64,000 nt of DNA from Iris pallida (taxonomy: Eukaryota; Streptophyta; Magnoliopsida; Asparagales; Iridaceae): positions 17,598,142 to 17,662,141 of the forward strand of contig JANAVB010023996.1 of NCBI GenBank assembly GCA_029216955.1. Reading direction: 5' to 3'. A model generated the notes under the pieces. That model was not told the DNA's origin and searched no databases. It saw nothing but the letters and a program-made list of their open reading frames with translations. A program made the position numbers and the translations under genes. Of the stretch, positions 50,989 through 63,737 are shown in pieces; the first letter of the stretch is position 1, and each line of letters opens with the position of its first letter.

Positions 50989-51723
50989 ATGGCAACCACA
51001 CAATCCTTGATTTCCAATCATGGTGAAGGACAGTCCACTCATAGGCCTCCCCTATTTGATGGAACTAACTACACGTATTGGAAAACAAGGATGAGTTTTT
51101 ATCTCAAGTCTCTAGACTTCGACCTGTGGACAATCGTCACTGACGATTACAAAAAGCCCGCCAGGATAGTTGTCAACGGTGATCTCATTGAGAAATCACA
51201 TGACAAATATTCTGACGAAGAGAAGAAACAGGCAAGTCTAGACGCGAGAGCTATTAATGCTTTATTCTGTGCTATAGACAGGAATGAGTTTAACAGGGTA
51301 TCCACATGCACCACATCCCACGAAGTATGGAAGCTTCTAGAAGTGACGCATGAAGGAACCACCCAAGTCAAGAAATCAAAAATCAGTCGTCTTACGCAAG
51401 AATACGAGGCATTCAAGATGAAGCCAAACGAGACGATCATACAGATGTTCACAAGATTCCTCGACATCATCAACCCCCTGTCTTCACTTGGAAAGCAATA
51501 TTCAAATCATGAGAAGATTCGCAAGTTGCTTAGGGGGCTACCAAAAATTTGGAACCCTAAGGTGACAGCCATCATAGAAGGGAATGATCTCACAACCATG
51601 TCAATGGAGACCTTGATGGGTAAGCTCATGACTCACGAGCTTGACCTCAAGGACTTCGAAGAGCCTGCTCCGAAGACTAAGGAGATCGCTCTCAAAGCTC
51701 ATCGACGAAGGGCTGAGCACGAG
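50989..51723 (+). pseudogene. gag: copia gag, copy 2, truncated
   Basis: 245 codons from ATG 50989, almost identical to copy 1 but with an intact codon 15 (ending SNHGEGQ) and Asp/Lys differences. It stops matching after GRRRAEH at 51723, before the zinc knuckle, where LTR sequence of element G begins. The next codon happens to be TGA. Nothing downstream in the window continues it, so the end was lost by deletion or recombination. Confidence 0.85.
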
Positions 51724-54058
51724 TGAAGAGAGACATTGTGTGTGTAGGCTAGAGTGTTAGGGTGTGTGCCAAAAACAGTGAGAAGGGAAATGAAAATAAT
51801 GAAGACAGCCCAACCATACTCAGAATCAGTTCAAACAATATTCCTAGGTTATACAACATTGGGATCACATTATCAGTTCACAACAACACCATCCTTAGGA
51901 TTTAATCCCAGGTTTTCAAATTCAATGGAGGGGAAATGACTCAAGTATTTGACAGTTCAACTATAAAGGAACAACAGTAAAGATAGGAAAGGAAATCAGT
52001 TTACAACTAAACAATATAGTTAGAAACTATACTCAGGTTTTATATCTCAATCTCAGTTAAACAAAAAGGAAAAAGAGAGTCAACTAAACATCTCATGTTT
52101 TCGAAGCAACAATACAATTCTATTGAGGAGGAAAAATTCAGGTTCAACTAACCCAAATCAGTTCATAGTAATTTCATTCTCAGGTTTTATAAGAACTGGA
52201 ACACAACCCATATCAGTTAATGTAATCTACACAAACAACTAAAACATGGTTAAACATTCATTTGTTAACAGTCACTCAATTCCAGTCTTCAGTTAAAGAA
52301 GGAAATCACCAATTCATATTAATTTTTATTTAGACTAAAGTCCAACATCAATGCAACCAGGTGTCAACTTCCTTTCTTAGGTTGTAAGAAAACTAGAAAA
52401 CATAGGAAAGCAATAACAGTGTACACAGGAAAACCATTTCAAGCTAATCTTCCATTTCTCAGGTTTTATACTAATTCAATTATAAAGTGAAACTTAGGTA
52501 TATGCCAATGAAAAGGAAGAATCAATGTATCAGAAAAAAAATAGTACATTCCCAAATCCGAATCCCATATTCAAAATCTCCATATCATAACCAAAAGCCT
52601 ATAATCGAATGTAAAAGCTTAGCTAATATGAAATGAAACATGTGGGGATCCAATTTAGTAAAAAACATAACTTTATACAGGGAATTAAAATGGTTTGAAT
52701 CTCTGGATCAATGATATCAGAATAGTGTATCAGGAATTTAGCAGTTCAAACCAAAATCGAGCCAAAACACAATATTAAACCATTCCTAATGTGCAAACCT
52801 AATGTAACAGAGTTTAGGTAACATATTTAGGATCTAAACAATTATTAAAACACAATTTAAAGACATTAAAAACGATTAAACACAAGAATACTATCTCAGA
52901 ACACACACGCACACAGTGTATCCCCGTGCATACGGAAGTGCGTGTCCGACACGACAAGAGAGCTTGTAAAATTTTGCGAGCCTCGTATCAGGCAGTGCCC
53001 CAACTACTGTGTCAAATTTTTCGTGTCGAGGTGGCGTGTCCCGCGCGGAATAGCCCCCGAGTAGCAGGGGAGCTACAGTGTCGTGCGCACGCACCCGCAC
53101 CCGCGTGTTCTCGTGTCCTCCGTGACCCGACACGACACAGAAACCACCACACGACACTGGAAATCCCTAAGCGACACCAAGGAATAATTTCCTATTCAAT
53201 TAGAATTCAAAAACTAGAACGAAGTGTCCTTTGAGACATTTCGTCGAACACTTATCTATACACACTGGTACGTGTCCGATACGGACACGAAATGGGTCCA
53301 AATTCTAGGGTTAGCCTATCCTACTGTTAGGTTAGGGTTAGGACATCCTAGAAATGATTTTTAACAGAATTGAAATGCAATAGAAGGAATTATACCTATA
53401 GGTGAACAATAGGTCAAAATTCCCAAATGGGAAGAGCTCCACAAGCCACTAAACTTCCTCAAATTGTGTGTTCCCTAAAAATACTCATCAACAACAGCAA
53501 GAATACTAACATTAGGTCCTAATGCAATTTGTTTGAAGGAATTTGGAGAAGAAATGGATTTTCTAAGGATTTACAAAGATGGGGACTCACCTTTTCTAAA
53601 TGGCAAAGTTTTCTAAAGAGGCAACCCTAATTTTAAAAGGATATAAATAGGGGGCTGACCAAAGTGGGCCGGCCAGGATTCCTAGGGTTAGGGCTTGGTT
53701 CAAAGGGTGTGGGCTATGGGCCATTAAGCCTATTAGTCATAAAATGACTTGTGACTTCACAAGCCATTCCTTAATCAAACTAGCTCCTATTTTCCCCAAA
53801 TTAATTCCAATGAGTCAAACCTTACTAACTTAAGTCAACCTAGGTTTTCAAATCCTAAACACTTAGTCATGACCTAGGTTAGCCACTAGATTAGTCTCCA
53901 AGGTCAACATAAGTCAAAGTCACTAAAACGCCAAAATCAATAATTCTAAAAATCACTTAAAAATCACAATAATTATAAATAATAATAATAATTCAAATTA
54001 AATTCTAAAATTTTGAAAATAACCAAAATACCCTCAAGCTAGAAAAGTGGTAGTGACA
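51724..54058 (-). mobile_element. Main part of the 5' LTR of gypsy element G
   Basis: Minus orientation. Begins TGTCACTACCACTTTTC at 54058 and is cut at 51724 by the copia unit; the LTR end is at 32745-33153. Shared features with LTR H: GAGGGTATTTTGG-type start, AATTATTATTATT, and a GTGTCC-rich island (here 52900-53300, inverted relative to 58590-59250). AT-rich elsewhere; no gene on either strand. Some LTR sequence may be missing at the copia junction, since LTR H is about 1.5 kb longer. Confidence 0.6.
52900..53300. repeat. GTGTCC/GGACAC island in LTR G
   Basis: Dense CGTGTCC, GACACGAC and GTGTCCGATACGGACACG (inverted) sites within otherwise AT-rich DNA, with a local rise in GC. Confidence 0.7.
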
Positions 54059-55634
54059 GAAGACAGGATCTTCTTGGTGTCCGTCAGCATATCTAACTTT
54101 GTCTCGAAGACTTCGATATGTCTGAGGGCTTCGTTGTTGTATTCCTCATTGCTGTTGGCCATGAAGACAGACCGAGTGTGAGTGTGACTCGAAGGAGCCG
54201 TAGATCCTTCACTTTCTGGCTCAGACGCCTGAGTCTCACTGCACTGAAGATATACCGTAAGATTGTAATCTTCTTCGGACTCAGTATGGTTGCCACCCCA
54301 GTCTGGTGATTGGCTGTGCTAATGGAGACATCCGTGTTGTAATACGCCTCATCAGATTAGAACACAGAGTTGTTATGCATGGTAGGAGGCTGGCTACCCC
54401 CAATTTTTGATAAGACACCCAATACAGTTTTGGAACGAGTGCCTTGGAACACACCTGCATCGGGTACCTTAGCTTTGTTGTTCTCTGAGTTCCTCTTTAT
54501 TTTAGCAACCGATATAGAAGGATTCTGGAAAGGCTCCTTGAAAGCTCCGGAATCCTGTACAACGTAGCATGTGACGATGCAGGGCTCGTCTTTTCTACGT
54601 CTCATCGACCCCCTGTTAGGCCTCTGGCGTGGAGTCGATGTGGAGTAGAGTCTCTGGAAGATGGAGCGCCTGCTTGGCGATGGCACAACCGTCTATTGAC
54701 AACGGCTGTTGATGGTAATCTGGGTACAAGTGTGCCTTGATTTAGATATATCTTGCACCACAGATTCTTCTTCCGCTTGGGAGAGGGTTGGATCTTCTGT
54801 CGTAGCACTCCCATTGTACATGCAGGGAAGTTGCATGTAAGTATGGTCAGAGTAGGTCTAGCGAGGAAGCCTCCTGTCACTCCTACAGGAATGCCGCTCA
54901 CGTGGCTCTCTCTCCGTGGGACGTACCCCCTGGCTTGGCTTAGACACAGTAGTACCCCAATGGAAGGAAGATTCGACTGGTTGAGGCATCGGAGCGCGAG
55001 AGCCAGTCTTGTATAGGTTCTCGTCGCCTATTCGTGTTACAGTCAACACAGGCCTCTGGTCTGTCGCTGGTGTCGTACGCTTGTTGTACGAAGTGCGAGC
55101 CACCTGGGATCTCTTTCTACCACTCCCAGCGAGTGAGTAGAATTCAGAGTTCGTCGAAGGTTTACCTAAAGGTGAAGCGATTATATCGAAGATAGATCTC
55201 CTTGTCGGCAATACTTCCATCGTGAGGCTTTGGACCGGTGTGCGCTTCCTTCGACATCGTTCTTTCGTCAGATCAACCATGGAACCACCATCTTCTTCTC
55301 CATGTTTTTTGGGACGGGAGTCGAGCGTCAGAATAAGGCCGTAGCAGCCGGGATCTTCTTTGTGGCCTTGATGTTGAGGGGGTCCTGAGATGCAGTTACC
55401 TCTATCGTACTGCTGGCTACAGCCGCCTTAGGCCTCCAGATACATCTTCTTCGGTTGTACGAACTGCTTCGAAGTCTTCGACTTTTTGTCAGAGAGAAGA
55501 TCTTCAAAAGTCTGCTGGTCGAAGCGTACGACCAGCATGTCTAGAGAAGCTTCCAACAAGTTGTCATCAGATTGCGTCACCTTTTTTCCATTAGAGGAGA
55601 AGGTAGACCCCAGCAGAGTCACCATTTTGTTCGA
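54059..55634 (-). pseudogene. 5' internal region of Tat-like element C (decayed ORFs)
   Basis: Follows LTR C on the minus strand. The first frame (55625-55428) overlaps the primer-binding site and reads LGSTFSSNGKKVTQSDDNLL and MLVVRFDQQTFEDLLS before a stop. Further minus-strand frames at 54858-55280 (Arg/Ser/Thr/Pro-rich) and 54357-54901 look like decayed coding sequence. No gag domain is recognised. Ogre/Tat elements often have an extra ORF between the 5' LTR and gag, which this could be. The region ends at 54058, where LTR G is inserted. Confidence 0.45.
55606..55624 (-). promoter_or_regulatory. Primer-binding site of element C
   Basis: TGGTGACTCTGCTGGGG on the minus strand, 10 bases after the LTR end. 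This form, ending in CTGCTGGGG, is what I associate with Tat/Ogre-lineage elements (tRNA-Arg type). It places C, and by LTR similarity A and B, in that lineage. Confidence 0.6.
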
Positions 55635-57369
55635 TGTAACAAAAGGTTAAACAAACTTTTTGCTTTATTGAATGTATAATGTATCTATGTACAAAGAAGG
55701 AAGTCCTAAACAGGATATTCTAAGTACAGGGAGAAGCGGTTTCTGGAAAAGTGTGATGGTGGAGATCGAGAACTGCAGCGGCTCCTTTACTCCGTTGACG
55801 ATCTGACGACGAATCAACCTTGCTATGGCTATCTGACGCCTTTGATGGGACTCTGGGGTCACCGATCAAGAGGCTATCTGGAGGAGAAGATCCCTTGAAG
55901 ATGGTTGGTTGGTTGGTTCTTTGGTTGATAGGTGGATGAGGGTGGTCGACACTTCGTGGATGGAGATCACTGCTCCTTTGAAGATTGTCTATTATCGATT
56001 TTCCTCTATCGATTGATTGGTGGAAGAAGAACTCCTTCTATTTGTAGAGAACCGAGCACATATGCGATGTGCATTAGGGTTCCTGAGATATGAAAGAATC
56101 TGCCGTCATTGTACGGTACGGGCTTCTGCTGCGCTGTCACGTGGCGAATATCGAGATTTCCCTCAAACGAGATCTCTGGTGGTTATAAACATAACTGAAT
56201 GAGGTGACATATGGCGGTGCCATTTGCTTGCTCGGATACAGCCGAGTAAATCTTAGGATTTCATCCTAGATCTGGAGTCTAATTGATTCTCATCTAAGAT
56301 TTAAATCAATCTGATATGATATCAATCATGATTTAATCACAATCTTCTCTACAAGAGACAGTTTAAACAAACCAATTTGGGTGGACCCACACTTCTTGTG
56401 CCTCTGGTGAGGACTAAGTACTGCTGCGCTTCTGTGGCGACGAGTAGACCGTGCTTCTGGAGACGATAAAACCTCTCATCTTTCAGGCGACGAGTGGACT
56501 TGGCTTCGAATGACGACGAGACTTCTGTACATGTAGAGCAACTTATAAAACTATGTTTTGGGCTACCAGAGTCACTGTGCTGTAGGTGACAAGTAAGCTT
56601 GTGCTTCAGGTTGACGAGGTTACTGTGCTTTTGGAGCGACAGGTTGACTTACATTGGTTGCGATGGGAGTTCCCAAGTCTCTTGTAGAGAAGTAACTTAA
56701 ACTTCTGATCTGGAGCAGATGACTGCACCGTAGGAATGGAGATGGTGTGAGCATATCACCATCCCGTGCCGCATGCGGACGCAGGTAAGTAGTTGTGCCT
56801 CTGACAGTGAAGGCGTTGACTGCAAAGGGAAGGGTATGACACCCTTGCGCGTTTGGAGATTACACAGGCAGATAGCTATGCCTCTGGAGTGAAGGCACTG
56901 GATTCTGGATTAAAAGAAGGGTAGGAGGGCCCTACCACCATCTTATTTTTGAGGTTGGCATAGGCAAGTGGCTGCGCTTCTGGCTTGAAGGCTCTGGCTT
57001 CTTCAAAGTGCTGAGTTAATGATATACTTCTAAGAGGCTACGCGCACAAGAATATCAGAACATGCTTCGGTGGAAGTTAACCTTCCAGCATGTGTATCAA
57101 AAAGAAGGAAGGCTGTGCTTCGATGAGGATTGCATCCTTTGTAGATCCCTCTAGGCTTCTGACGAATCTGTATTAGATCTTTTGTAGAAGAATATAATTA
57201 GTTGCTTATGTATGGTCCTGATGTGTCTGTACTAGACTTTGGTAGACCTGACAATGAAGGGACTTCTCTTTATATCTTTTGTTTTGTCTTTTTAGCATTG
57301 AGCCTGATTCTTTTTCATCTTCTGCACTGTGGCGAAGGCATGTCTTCAGCTATGATTTTTATGCTTCTA
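55635..57369 (-). mobile_element. 5' LTR of Tat-like element C (1735 bp)
   Basis: Minus strand: begins TGTAGAAGCATAAAAATC at 57369, ends CCTTTTGTTACA at 55635. AATAAAG lies near 55660 and a weak TATA-like box (TACAAATA) at 56039-56046. U3 (56390-57150) holds a degenerate array. The start is the same as in LTRs A and B. Inserted in a LINE. Confidence 0.65.
56390..57150. repeat. Degenerate GTGCTTCTGGAGACGA array in U3 of LTR C
   Basis: Copies of GTGCTTCTGG, GCGCTTCTG, GTGCCTCTGG followed by GACGAG or GAAGGC, about every 25-45 bases, in the U3 region. Positionally equal to the arrays of LTRs A and B but with a third, different motif. Confidence 0.6.
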
Positions 57370-57674
57370 CAATGTGGAGATCGATCAACAATTCGTGGTT
57401 CTCTATGGTTATCAATGGGCAGGCTAAAGGATTCTCCAAATCCATTCGCTGAGTCATAAAAGGGGAACCTTTATCCTCTACCATCTTCATCATCCTCGCG
57501 GAAGCACTAAGCAAAAATCTGAACAACATAGTGGGTTCCCTGAATTTTTAGCATTTTTACACCTCCAATGGTTGCCCGATCATCACTCACCTGGCCTATA
57601 ATGACGACATCATCATATTCTCCTCTAGGGACGTCATGTCAGTGGAGGTAGTTGACAAAACGCTACAGAGATAC
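57370..57674 (+). pseudogene. LINE (L1-type) reverse transcriptase fragment
   Basis: One frame reads NSWFSMVINGQAKGFSKSIR, a stop, then GEPLSSTIFIILAEALSKNL, a stop, then PIITHLAYNDDIIIFSS. These are the RT blocks of plant L1-like LINEs (usually QGDPLSP and HLAYADDxxIF), with the catalytic region reading YNDD. Cut on the left by LTR C and on the right by LTR H; the remainder is outside the window. Clearly inactive. Confidence 0.75.
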
Positions 57675-60600
57675 TGTAACACCCAGTTTTCCAAATGAGG
57701 GTAATTTTGAATTTTTGTGATTATATAATAATGATAATTAAATCATATTATGATTTTCGGTGATTTTTAATCAATTTAAAACTATTTAAAATATTGAATT
57801 ATGATTTTGATTGTTAACTAGTTAAACTCTAGTTTTAATAAGCCTAGAGGCTAACCATGACCAATGGAGCCTAGTCATGTGATTAGGATGACTAATTACA
57901 ACTTTTTAGCCTACGGGTATTTTGGTCATTTTGACAATTTTGCGAAATTATAATTTTGATTAATTAAATATTATGCTAATCTTTTAGTTAAGCCTTAACC
58001 TAGAAGTTTAACCTAACCTAGATTAGCCTTGAGGTTAGAATCATGGTTAGAACATTCCTACTAAGTGCTAAGGTTAGTAATATCTAGATATTATTATGGT
58101 AGGATATTTTCCTTAGGATATTTGTGAAAAAGAAAGCCTTGAACTAATAGGAAGGCTCGGAATTGGGTGGAATGATCTTAGCCACTCATCTATACCTAAA
58201 ATACCCTAATTCCCTTAGATGAAGATCCATACAAGACCCCCCCTTCCTATAAGTGTGACACTTAGAAGCCTTTGCCTCTTTCTAAAAACCTAGAAGAACC
58301 CTACTTTGTTCTTCCCTAAACTTCTCCCAATTAGTCCAAATTGATCATAAATTGAGTCAAATCAATTACATCATCACCCCTAACACTAGAGGAGACTTGT
58401 GGGTGCTTGCTAAAAAGGTTTGAGGATGTTGAACCGTAGCAAATCGAGGAAGACGTCAAATCGAGGCTATTTACATTGAGTTTGAACACTCAATAGGTAA
58501 AACCCTACAAACCCTAATAAATTTCTGATTTCTTTCCATAGATGCATTCATTTAGGGTTCCCCTAGGTGTAGCCCATGTTTGGTAGGATCTCGTGTCCAT
58601 TTCGTGTCCGTATCGGACACGTATCGGTGTATTTCAATGCATGTTCGATGAAATGTCATATAGAAATAGATTTTAGTATTTTGCAAAACTAATTACAAGT
58701 ATGTGTAGCCTAACTGGTGTATATTACAATCCTAATCGACTGAGTCAATTTTAGTATAGTTTGGACAAGGTTTTAGGGCTTGGATATGCAGTACGAGATA
58801 CCGCACGGGGTTCATACGGCTGCCCTGCTGCTCGGGTGTCCTAGCGGATACGACACGGCACCACGTGACACGAAACTTGGTAGACATGTTGTCCTAGTGA
58901 CTGAAATGACGCCCATAAAGTTTCACAAGTTTTTGATAAGTGTGCGCGAAGAAATCGCGTGTGCACGTGTTTTGCCCTACACTGTGCATGCTAGTTTCGT
59001 GTCTCTGATACGGGGCTGTAGATTGGACACGACACGGATTCGACACGATGCAGGATGATAAAACTCTAGCCCTATCCTGGGAAAACTTGTACACACAGGA
59101 TCGACACGCCTCTAGCTCTGTGTCGTGTCCAATCAGACCCGACATGGCTGCACGATACTGCATTCTGTACAGTTTTTATACTGTGTATTCATGTGGTGTT
59201 GGACACCTTGTGTCCTATTTTTTGGACACGAATGCATCCCTATGACACGTACACGTGTGCACTTCAGGTTGGCACAATCAATTTGACAATTATTGGGTTT
59301 TCCTATGTCAATTTAGGGTTTAAGCCAATTATTGATACATGTTTTACTGATTTCTGATCTTTGAGTTAATTTCTTATTTTAATTTTTGATTAATGATATA
59401 ATTACCAGATTAACTCATCTACACATGTATTGGATTATTGATTAATGTTGGTTGCATGTTTTAGTTTAAGGATAACAAGGTTTTTGGATTTTGAAGGGTT
59501 TTTTGATGTTGAACTGTCATTGAACTGTCCCTAAGTTATTTCTGTTTTGAACTACCACAAATCAACCATTTCCCTGAGATTACACACCCTATTGTTCCCT
59601 TAAACACATACGATATTGATATGTACTCTACACTACTGCACCCTACAGATCCTATTACACTAGCTGCTATTTCCTAAGAACACGACTACCTACTGTTTCT
59701 CCATACACGTCACATTCCTACACCATTGTGAACACACACACTCTCATAGCCATACCTTTAATTATTATTTCAGTCCCTTCAAACATGTATACCATATCCT
59801 TAGCTTTCATTTCAATCCTAGTTATCTGTCATGTTCACTGCATACTAGTATAGTCCACAACCTATGACACCATCTCAAATAAGATATGGATGTATCAGTC
59901 ACCATAAGCTATAGCCTCATTTCCTTTAGATGTCATGCATTTAGCATAGTTGGTTGCTTTAGTCCCCTCTATATTTTGTTCAGCCTCATGTTGTATTTAG
60001 GTGTAGCACACATACATGCTAAGGTAATGTTACATTATAAATTGCTTGGATATTGAGTATCATATTTCTGTTTTGAGTTTTTAGATGAGGATATTACCTA
60101 TAGCATGAGGTCAAGTATAGGTATAGGTATGGTATAAGGTCTGGGTTAAGATATTGAGTTATGATATGTATTATATTGAGTATACATGTTGATATATCTA
60201 TGACATAGGATATGTATTTTGGTTGGAGATTTTGAGATACCTATATATGAAGATATGTTTATACTAGATTAGAGAGGCCATCTACATATTTGTGATATGA
60301 CATAGGTATAGTATCTTATATATGCCTATGGTTAGGTTGTAAGTTAGCATAACCTAGAATTTGACCCAGTTAGATTTAGAGTTGACCTATAGTCCAAATT
60401 AGACTAAGTTGACTAGCTAGTTTGATCAAGTTTGACTAGTATAATTGACCAAGGTTGACCAAAGTTTGACTTTGACCTAGATTGGCTTAAAAATTATGTA
60501 GACTGTATCGTAATGTTCTATATTATCATTCTGGACATGTCATAACCCATATTGCTCTATTTAGGATATTGCGACTCCGGTGCAGACATCTGATATTATA

Positions 60601-61903
60601 TTGCTCTTTTCAGAGTATCAGGCGAGTACATTCTCTGATAGTTCTCTCATTTACTTGTCAATTACTGTACTTCAGTTCTAGTTAGTTTTATGTGATTCTT
60701 ACAATACGTATGGATATTTCTGGATTCATGTATGCGACACATATACCATGTTGTCTGGCCTATATTACTGGAATCATTGTTGGTATCATCATGTCAGGCA
60801 TGTATTACTGGAATCATTCTGGAATTATTGCTGGTATCATCATGTTTGGCTGGACTCATCTCGATTCTCGTGTCTTGTACTGGATTCACATGTATTATGG
60901 GGCAGAGAAAATATTGAGTAAGACATGTAGACATACCCCAAATCTGGAATCTCCCTACTGGAATCTACTGGAAGTATAGCTATCTCTCGCCTGATCAGTG
61001 AGTGATGTACCTGATGCCTACAGCCGTTTACATGTCGATCTCGGTATATTAAAACATACTGTTAGAGTATAGTCTGGACTCACCCTGGAATCTTTAATCA
61101 CTGACTGGAATCATCTTAGACTGGACTCTTCTTGTACTGGAATCACCTAGTATCAGATTCATGTTGTCTGGATTTACTTGGGTTTTACACTTATTTACAT
61201 TTACTGTCTGGACTTATATCATGTTATTCTGGTTCTGCTAGTTTCTATTTTCAGTCTTCATTGCCATGATTCTTCTCTTGTTTTACTTACCTTACTTTTC
61301 TTGTATCTTAACTGTTCTCTATACCATCACCTGAATATAAACTACCATGTTCATCAATAAAATTATCTATAACTGCTTTAAAGTTAGCTGTCATTTACTT
61401 GGGTTTTCTAGATGAATTGTACTCGTTCCTATCCTGACCGGACCTGTTGAAAATATTACAGATGCTTGCCCTGAGGACATTTGCCCTACTTGCCTTGGAG
61501 CAGGAGATGGCTTAGCTACCTTTGGCCCCGACACTCGGAAATGATCGGGAGACTAGCTAGTAGACTTGGTTTAGTTTTCGTGTTTTAGAACTTGAATTGT
61601 AATAACTTGAGATACGAGTTTGTATTTGAGTTTGTTTGAGATATTATTTAGTAGTTTATAATTGTTGTTGTTTAGTCTTTAGTTATAAACTTCTCTGTTA
61701 TCTTATCGTGCTTAGACTGTGATTGAGATTTTATTATATCTATACTTGTTCTCTGTTCAGAGTTGAGATTTGACAAGTATATTATATAATTGCATGGGTT
61801 GTTGATTAGATAGTAACCTAGGACAGTGTTCTACCGCCGACACTGCGGCATAGGCTGGACGTACCCACTTTTCGTGCACCTACACTGGGTGCGGGTTGTG
61901 ACA
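57675..61903 (+). mobile_element. 5' LTR of gag-only gypsy element H (4229 bp)
   Basis: TGTAACACCCAGTTTTCC to GGTGCGGGTTGTGACA. The copy starting at 63738 repeats the first 263 bases. The end matches that of LTR G. No gene inside; it contains a GTGTCC island (58590-59250). The left flank 5-mer is GATAC; the right flank is outside the window. Confidence 0.8.
58590..59250. repeat. GTGTCC/GGACAC island in LTR H
   Basis: Dense CGTGTCC, GGACACG, ACACGACACGG; includes CGTGTCCGTATCGGACACG (8-bp arms around TAT). Corresponds in inverted orientation to 52900-53300. Confidence 0.7.
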
Positions 61904-62293
61904 CATTTTTAGTGGTGGCCTTTGCAGGTCGAGTTTATATAGTGGTATTCGAACTAGAGTATCACTACAGCCTACGATAGGATTGAGAGATAGGCTTTGA
62001 CGGAGAGGTACTCAATCACAGTTTGGAAAATTCAGCTTCAAATCATGCCATCTACATATCGAACTGATTTGCCTTCTTTGAAATAAACTGTCCTCCTTTG
62101 ATTATATCGATTCATGCTCAGTATTGACTTCCTTGTTCAATCTGTCTTTAGGATGATGGAGACATGATCACATCGCTCTGGTACAGCAGCCGCTGGAGAG
62201 GGGTCTGCCACCTTTCGTCCAGTACAGCAGGATGCTGGGACTGTAGCACCTTCTGTTCCTGATTAGACAGGAACGACTGTAGCCATTGGGGGT
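61904..62293 (+). other. Leader of element H
   Basis: Begins TTTTTAGTGGTGGCC after the LTR, like the gag-only tandem. No coding sequence recognised before the gag ATG. Confidence 0.5.
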
Positions 62294-63553
62294 ATGCCTC
62301 CACATGTTCGGAGGACGACCCCAGTCATTCCTGAGATGTTTCAGCAGCGGCATCATCAGCCACCTGCAGGATTGGTTGACGCTGCCCACCTGTTTTCCTT
62401 TGTGGAGAGGATTATGGAGTCCCACCAGCAGCAGCAGCGTCGTCAAACTGCCGACTTCCATCAGGGTATTGACGAGGCCCACCAGCTGGTCAGGACGACA
62501 GTGGAGATGGTCACCGTACAGCCACAGGGAGGACAGACACATCAGTGCTATCAGAGGATGCCGGGCTTCCAGGAGTTTCAGAAGATGCGTTTGAGGGATT
62601 TCCTTGGTACAGAGGGCATCCACTATGCGGATGACTGGTTAGAGCATATAGAGGAGATATTCCGATTGGAAGAGATACCAGCTCGGCTTCAGATCGAGGC
62701 TACGGGCAGGCAGATGCAGGACTTGGCCCGCACCTGGTACCAGACTGACCCCAGAGTGGGAACCGAAGGACAGACTTGGACTGCCTTCAAGATGTTATTC
62801 AAGGAACAGTTCTTTCCAGACGTAGCACTTGGAGGCATAGTTTAAGAGCATGGTTCAGGGGAACCAGAAAGTCAAAGAATATACTGGAGAGTTCTGCCGA
62901 CTGGGCAAATTCATTGAGGACCTGAGCGAGAAGACGAAGGCGAGGAAGTTCCGCAGAGGTTTGATCAGAGATATCCGGTCATTGACTAAGAGTGACAGGG
63001 ATGCTTCTTTCGCGAAGATCTTAGCTGGAGCTATGGCGGCAGAGGACGACCTGGGGCTGAAACTGAAGAGATCTTAGCTGGAGCTATAGCGGCAGAGGAT
63101 GACCTGGGACTGAAACTGAAGAGAGGTCAGGACTTTCAGGGAGCTAGTAGCAGCGGAGGCCAGGCCAAGAGGCCTTATATACAGATTCAGTAGGTGTAGG
63201 CACCAGTGAGAGTACAGCAGACACAGCATCAGCCTAGAGGATAGAACCGCAAGGTGCAGACTTGTGCTTACTGCAAGAGGGCAGGGCATGCTTGGGAGAC
63301 TTGTTATAGGAGGCAGAAGGTTTGTCTTTTCTGTGGATCCGCTGCTCATCAGGTCAGGGATTGCCCTACTGCACCCGTACATGACGGAGCATCGAGACAG
63401 AAAGAGGGAGTTAGGCCACCTGTAGCACAGCGCCATGCCCAGAGGGGTGGTGCTTTTGCTATGGCAGTTGAGGAGACTGACGTTGTAGGTGAAGGGTTAG
63501 CAAGTTTGACCTCCTTGTTCTTCTCTCCCAGCTTCATGTGTGATTTCTATTAG
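62294..63553 (+). pseudogene. gag: gag of gypsy element H (frameshifted)
   Basis: ATG 62294 (MPPHVRRTTPVIPEMFQQRH). Gag domain: MRLRDFLGTEGIHYADDWLE, IFRLEEIPARLQIEA, ARTWYQTDP, FKMLFKEQFFP. A stop after LGGIV and a frame change lead to EYTGEFCRLGKFIEDLSEK and KARKFRRGLIRDI. A 53-bp direct tandem duplication (63016-63068 and 63069-63121) adds a frame change. Further stops follow, then two zinc knuckles, CAYCKRAGHAWETC and CLFCGSAAHQVRDC. No protease, RT or integrase follows: the element passes within 200 bases to its pol end. Confidence 0.75.
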
Positions 63554-63559
63554 TACTTG

Positions 63560-63737
63560 TCAGGATATGATTATGATATGTTAGATAGCGTAGTTACCCT
63601 GATCGAGACTGTGGAATCACGACCAGTAGGACTGAGTTTGCATATTATCCTTCGACCTTGTTTGATTGGGGGTTTGACCTAGGAGGAGTACGATCATCTT
63701 AATTTCGAGGACGAAATTCTTCTAAAGGGGGTAGACT
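63560..63737 (+). pseudogene. Pol-end remnant and polypurine tract of element H
   Basis: Degraded coding sequence ends NFEDEILLKG at 63696-63726, the usual last residues of Tekay-type pol. The same bases form the polypurine tract TCTAAAGGGGGTAGACT before the 3' LTR. Shows a deletion from the gag knuckles to the pol end. Confidence 0.65.

Noticed and set aside
33149..51728. Target duplication for the copia insertion
   Set aside because: GTAGC at the left has no match at the right junction, where a truncated second unit meets LTR G. The right end was probably rearranged.
54858..55280. Independent gene of 140 codons on the minus strand
   Set aside because: Arg/Ser/Thr-rich with no domain, between other broken frames of element C; more likely decayed internal sequence of that element.
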